From Methanoregula sp. (GTDB taxonomy: Archaea > Halobacteriota > Methanomicrobia > Methanomicrobiales > Methanospirillaceae): 7,053 bases of DNA. Both the position numbers and the translations under genes were made by a program. The stretch lies in contig PMKW01000040.1 in NCBI GenBank assembly GCA_003157895.1, positions 1 to 7,053 of the forward strand, written 5' to 3'. The notes under the pieces were generated by a model. It saw nothing but the letters and a program-made list of their open reading frames with translations, searched no databases and was not told where the DNA came from. Of this stretch, positions 4,410 through 7,053 are shown piece after piece (position 1 is the stretch's first letter; each line of letters opens with the position of its first letter).

Positions 4410-5564
4410 ATGCCGTCACCGATCCAGGAACTACGAATCCTTCATACCAAATATCTCTATCCGGACATTTACGGGGGCAATTTGCGGACTCTGAATATTG
4501 CAAGGCTGGCTCAGGGTGTATGTGGAAAGACCACTGTTTTCTCTATGGATGATAAGGTTAATTTTGAAGGATCTTTTCAGGGAATACCGGTAATCCAGGA
4601 AAAGGAATTACCCCCAAAACGGGAGAGTATCCGGGATTATTTCCATGCCCTTACTGCAAAAGTTTTAACGGTACCTTATACACAACGGGCTTTTGACCAT
4701 TCCGATCTCAGTCTTTTCCAGATAGAAGATCCGAGTTTATACCCGCTCCTGAAAAAAAACCATATTTGCCGGTTTATCCTTGATGAACACAATGTTAACT
4801 GGGAACTTCCCCATCCTCCCCAGACTGATCTGAAAAAAAAGATTTATGCAAAAATCGCTTCCCGGAGGGAGAAGGAGAACGAGAAACAGGCACTGCACGA
4901 TGCAGACCATATACTCTGCTGTTCCACCCGTGACCGGGACATTCTTATGGGGGGAGTTCCTGAAATTGACGGAAAAATTTCGGTCATTCCAAACTGTGTC
5001 AATATCAGGGACTACGATGCTGCCTGTCGGGCACCAGAACCGGGAGATACTACGGTAAAGGAAAGACAGGTCCTGTTTGTCGGTACACTTTCGTACCAGC
5101 CCAATATGGATGCTGTCAGGCTGATTTGCAAGGACATAGCACCACAATGTCCTGATTGCGTGTTTATTATAGTCGGTATAAATCCGCCAAAAATTCCCTA
5201 CCCGCACAATGTGAAACGTACAGGGTACCTTCCAGATGTGCGACCAGTATTGGCTGGTGCGGATATCTGTATCGCTCCCATCTGTTCCGGAAGCGGCACA
5301 CGCCTGAAAATTCTTGAATATATGGCAATGGGAAAACCGGTTATATCGACATCCAAAGGTGCAGAAGGGATCGATTATACTCATGGCCTGAATATTGTCA
5401 TCGAGGATGAGATTGAAAGATACCCGGAAATTATCCACCAGTTGGTTGCGGATGAAACAAGGTGTTCAGACCTTGGAAGGAACGCACTAAAACTCGTCCG
5501 TGAGAAGTATGACTGGCAGATCTACCGGAAATCTCTTGAGAAAATATACCAGGATATGCGGTGA
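4410..5564 (+). CDS. Glycosyltransferase family 4 (GT-B fold)
   Basis: This encodes a complete 384-residue group 1 glycosyltransferase, the usual length. It would transfer a sugar with retention of configuration during surface-glycan or glycolipid synthesis in the cytoplasm. The N-terminal domain begins LRILHTKYLYPDIYGGNLRT, with GGN at 22-24, and includes FILDEHNVNWE (122-132). The linker PNCVNIRDYD (194-203) leads to the C-terminal domain: VLFVGTLSYQPNMDAV (221-236), TGYLPDV (271-277), GADICIAPICSGSGTRLKIL (283-302) and EYMAMGKPVISTSKGAEGI (303-321). GSGTRLKILE marks the sub-type in which the first Glu of the common EX7E motif is replaced (Ser295 here) while the second, Glu303, is kept. No membrane segment is visible. 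It is divergent from the GT2 gene, and the two probably serve one pathway. A/T-richer codons than the genes on the right suggest a different history. The acceptor is unknown. Confidence 0.92.
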   Translation: MPSPIQELRILHTKYLYPDIYGGNLRTLNIARLAQGVCGKTTVFSMDDKVNFEGSFQGIPVIQEKELPPKRESIRDYFHALTAKVLTVPYTQRAFDHSDLSLFQIEDPSLYPLLKKNHICRFILDEHNVNWELPHPPQTDLKKKIYAKIASRREKENEKQALHDADHILCCSTRDRDILMGGVPEIDGKISVIPNCVNIRDYDAACRAPEPGDTTVKERQVLFVGTLSYQPNMDAVRLICKDIAPQCPDCVFIIVGINPPKIPYPHNVKRTGYLPDVRPVLAGADICIAPICSGSGTRLKILEYMAMGKPVISTSKGAEGIDYTHGLNIVIEDEIERYPEIIHQLVADETRCSDLGRNALKLVREKYDWQIYRKSLEKIYQDMR

Positions 5565-5682
5565 GATTCCTGCAAGCATCCCGACAGAATGCTGATACTG
5601 GGATACCGCTTCAATCAACCGGTTCGGGAATAAGGGAAAATGATTTTATTGAGATTGCAATTCAATCAGGGCAATTTTAACA

Positions 5683-5889
5683 ATGGAGAGAAAAGGATCG
5701 AATCTCAATATTCCTAAAATACTTTTTTCTTTCCCTGTTGTCACTGCCCCGCAAAGACGGGGCATATATTCGTTGTCTCGATATTCTGAAAGGATGAATC
5801 AATTTGGGGTAGGAAATAACTCTTTTTGGGAGAGAGAATTAATTAAAAAAACCCGTGCGGATGAATTCATACGAAATGTGCCAGACTAA
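5683..5889 (+). CDS. Doubtful small ORF (68 residues), no family
   Basis: It starts MERKGSNLNIPKILFSFPVV and ends TRADEFIRNVPD, with a basic, mixed composition and no membrane segment or known motif. There is no ribosome binding site before the ATG at 5683; a TATA-like TTTTATT lies near 5643-5650. A strong hairpin (TGCCCCG-CAAAGA-CGGGGCA, 5745-5764) lies inside it, which fits an RNA or regulatory element as well as a gene. The frame may be chance. I list it because it is the only open frame of any size between 5565 and 5935. Confidence 0.22.
   Translation: MERKGSNLNIPKILFSFPVVTAPQRRGIYSLSRYSERMNQFGVGNNSFWERELIKKTRADEFIRNVPD
5745..5764. repeat. Perfect 7-bp hairpin with six-base loop
   Basis: TGCCCCG (5745-5751) pairs with CGGGGCA (5758-5764) across the loop CAAAGA. 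A further ATGCCCCGG at 5895-5902 could compete for the same 3' arm. Its role is unknown. Confidence 0.5.
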
Positions 5890-6095
5890 AAAAAATGCCC
5901 CGGTAGGATTTTACGGATTACCGTACTCACCCGCCGGTGCTGAACTTTGCACGGCGGGGTTCCGATGGGGAAAACCATAAAAAAAGACATCATCCCCGGG
6001 AAGAGAATCCCCCCGGTATCCCCGCTATCGGCCTTGTAGTGACAATTCATGGTTTTTTCCGTCGGGAAAAGATCGTTTTTTCCCCGTCCGGGAAC

Positions 6096-6229
6096 CCCGT
6101 TTTATTTTCTTTCATAGCGGGCACCGGGCGGGGGACGGTTTGTCCAACGACCCGGAGGTAAGCCCGTTTTTGCGGAAAACGGAAGGCCGCTAAAGAGCAC
6201 GATCTGAATCCGTTTTAAATGCCCGTTTT
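6096..6229 (+). repeat. Four irregularly spaced copies of CCCGTTTT-type motif
   Basis: CCCGTTTT occurs at 6096-6103, 6163-6170 and 6222-6229, with a CCGTTTT variant at 6210-6216. The spacing is irregular, so it is not a tandem or CRISPR-like array. One copy forms the 5' arm of the hairpin at 6164-6182. Confidence 0.35.
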
Positions 6230-6317
6230 CCAAAAATACGGCAATAAAAGAAGATTTTCCTCCGGTGTTGGCACCGCTTCCATTGCCGAATTTCCGGGCA
6301 GAAAACCACTCGTCCGG

Positions 6318-6330
6318 TCTCCGTCGGAGA
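6318..6330. repeat. Odd-centre palindrome, operator-like
   Basis: TCTCCG (6318-6323) and CGGAGA (6325-6330) are perfect complements around a single T. A one-base loop cannot form a hairpin, so if it matters it would be as a protein-binding site on DNA. It lies about 190 bases before the 6523 gene. Confidence 0.3.
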
Positions 6331-6522
6331 ATCGATCTGAGGAGACTTCATGTCCCCCGGGACCCCTGGTTAAACGGGGGGACCGGGCGCCGGCTCCGGG
6401 AGTTCCCGGATGCATAAGTTTATGAGGCCCGGCCGGAAATATCCGGTTCACCGTATCAGCCGGGACCCTTTCCCTAAAAAAAATTCCACCCGGTCCCGGA
6501 ATGTACAAGGGGAACCATCGCC

Positions 6523-6888
6523 ATGAGGGACCAGTTCGCAATCATCGATGAGTACATTGCATCGTTCCCGCCGGACGTGCAGCAGAAACTATCGAAGATG
6601 AGAGCCGTGATCCACCGGGCCGTGCCGGACGCAGAGGAGGCGATCCGGTACGGGATCCCCACGTTCCGGCAGAACGGCAGCAACCTCGTCCACTTCGCGG
6701 CATTCAAAGACCACCTCAGTTTTTTCCCCACAGCATCCGGGGTCGAGGCGTTCCGGAAGGAACTGTCATCCTACAAGTTGAGCAAAGGCACCATCCAGTT
6801 CCCGCTCGACAAGCCGGTCCCATACGATCTCGTGGAGCGGATCGTCCGGTTCCGGGTTGAGGAGACCTTAAAGAAAAAGAAAGCCTGA
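6523..6888 (+). CDS. YdhG/DUF1801 family protein (frataxin-like iron chaperone fold)
   Basis: This encodes a 121-residue cytoplasmic protein of full family length (PF08818, DUF1801). Family landmarks are clear: MRAVIHRAVPDAEEAIRYGI (26-45) followed by PTF; HFAAFKDHLSFFP (57-69); and YKLSKGTIQFPLDKPVP (84-100), then a basic C-terminus. The fold is frataxin-like, and the Bacillus subtilis member (YdhG/Fra) has been linked to iron delivery for iron-sulfur cluster and haem assembly; whether this archaeal member does the same is inference. GGGG (6509-6512) lies about ten bases before the ATG and may serve as ribosome binding site. A possible A-rich TATA is near 6474-6485. Codons are strongly G/C-ending, unlike the glycosyltransferases. 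It converges with the minus-strand gene at the right edge, with only 33 bases between stops. Confidence 0.9.
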   Translation: MRDQFAIIDEYIASFPPDVQQKLSKMRAVIHRAVPDAEEAIRYGIPTFRQNGSNLVHFAAFKDHLSFFPTASGVEAFRKELSSYKLSKGTIQFPLDKPVPYDLVERIVRFRVEETLKKKKA

Positions 6889-6921
6889 CCGGCAAGGATG
6901 GGTGCTGTCCCGAAAAACCAT

Positions 6922-7053
6922 CTACCGTGCGTGCGGGTTAACGTAATCTTCCGGCTTCCACCATTCGATCTCGGAGACGGCAGCATTAATGACCCGGAGC
7001 CTCCGCCAGGCCCGCTCGTGCCGGGTGCGGAGCCAGATCTCGCGGGGCATCCA
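6922..7053 (-). CDS. C-terminal end of an unidentified protein (cut by window edge)
   Basis: The frame enters from the right edge and ends at TAG (6922-6924), giving 43 visible residues. They include MPREIWLRTRHERAWRRLRV (from the ATG at 7050), then INAAVSEIEWWKPEDYVNPH and a final AR. It is rich in Trp and Arg. Nearly every codon ends in G or C, as in the neighbouring DUF1801 gene, which supports a real coding region. The ATG at 7050 could be the true start of a very small protein, but the frame stays open to the edge, so a longer protein is more likely. I do not recognise the family. No strong terminator is seen; on the minus strand a T5 run follows a few bases after the stop. Confidence 0.5.
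   Translation of the reverse strand, partial: WMPREIWLRTRHERAWRRLRVINAAVSEIEWWKPEDYVNPHAR

Larger units (their letters stand above)
5890..6522. other. Hairpin-rich intergenic region, possible structured RNA, no convincing gene
   Basis: No protein-like frame is recognised. The stretch holds many inverted repeats: CGGTA/TACCG (5901-5923); a 9-bp stem with one bulged G and loop TGAACTTT (5931-5957); GGGAAAA(G)A against T(T)TTTTCCC with a three-base loop (6064-6084); a nested CCGGG...GGAC/GTCC...CCCGG (6124-6155); CCGTTTT-TGCGG-AAAACGG (6164-6182); and GTCCCCC/GGGGGAC (6352-6383). Some are followed by T-runs. The symmetry is seen directly. Whether it is a transcribed RNA, a set of terminators or repeat debris cannot be told from one sequence. 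Confidence 0.45.

Noticed and set aside
4737..5438. 233-codon minus-strand frame
   Set aside because: Antisense shadow of the intact GT4 gene, with no recognisable domain.
6096..6229. CRISPR-like array
   Set aside because: The repeated unit is only 7-8 bases with irregular spacing, and no cas gene is in view.
6215..6541. 108-codon minus-strand frame
   Set aside because: Low-complexity Gly/Pro/Arg-rich translation of GC-rich intergenic DNA; no motifs.

Overview
The window looks like chromosomal DNA of a methanogenic archaeon, most likely of the order Methanomicrobiales (Methanoregula-like). That placement is inference. It rests on archaeal-type promoters (A/T-rich TATA elements, one with a purine-rich BRE), GGAG-type ribosome binding sites, oligo-T terminators, and the look of several proteins: a secreted protein with an 'SADGSTILIGG' blade-like motif, a small glycine-rich membrane protein and a short winged-helix-like protein. 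No rRNA, tRNA, transposase, phage gene or CRISPR array was seen.

Layout. The left edge (1-179, minus) is the start of a secreted, probably beta-propeller protein cut by the window. A gap of about 420 bases with a nested palindrome follows. Then come a 100-residue membrane protein (603-905, plus), a convergent terminator zone, and a flavin reductase/flavoredoxin (1046-1606, minus). The flavin reductase is divergent from a winged-helix-like hypothetical protein (1745-2182, plus); a perfect 10-bp inverted repeat lies between them. Two strong hairpins end that gene. After a non-coding stretch, a 104-residue hypothetical protein (2654-2968, plus) follows a good BRE/TATA promoter.

The centre is a glycosylation locus: a family 2 glycosyltransferase (3135-4055, minus) and a GT-B family 4 glycosyltransferase (4410-5564, plus), transcribed divergently. 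Between them lies a previously hidden piece: the frameshifted last ~70 codons of another GT4 enzyme (4167-4375, plus). The locus has therefore lost or rearranged at least one glycosyltransferase. The enzymes probably build a surface polysaccharide or glycoprotein glycan, but no flippase, polymerase or oligosaccharyltransferase is in view.

The right part (5565-6522) is nearly 1 kb with at most one doubtful small ORF, but it is rich in hairpins and in repeated CCCGTTTT motifs. It is followed by a YdhG/DUF1801 frataxin-like protein (6523-6888, plus) and the C-terminal end of an unidentified minus-strand gene (6922-7053). These last two genes are visibly more GC-rich at third positions than the glycosyltransferases.

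I did not find a convincing new multi-gene system. The most useful leads are the glycosyltransferase remnant, the operator-like repeat at 1664-1689, and the hairpin-rich intergenic region at 5890-6240.
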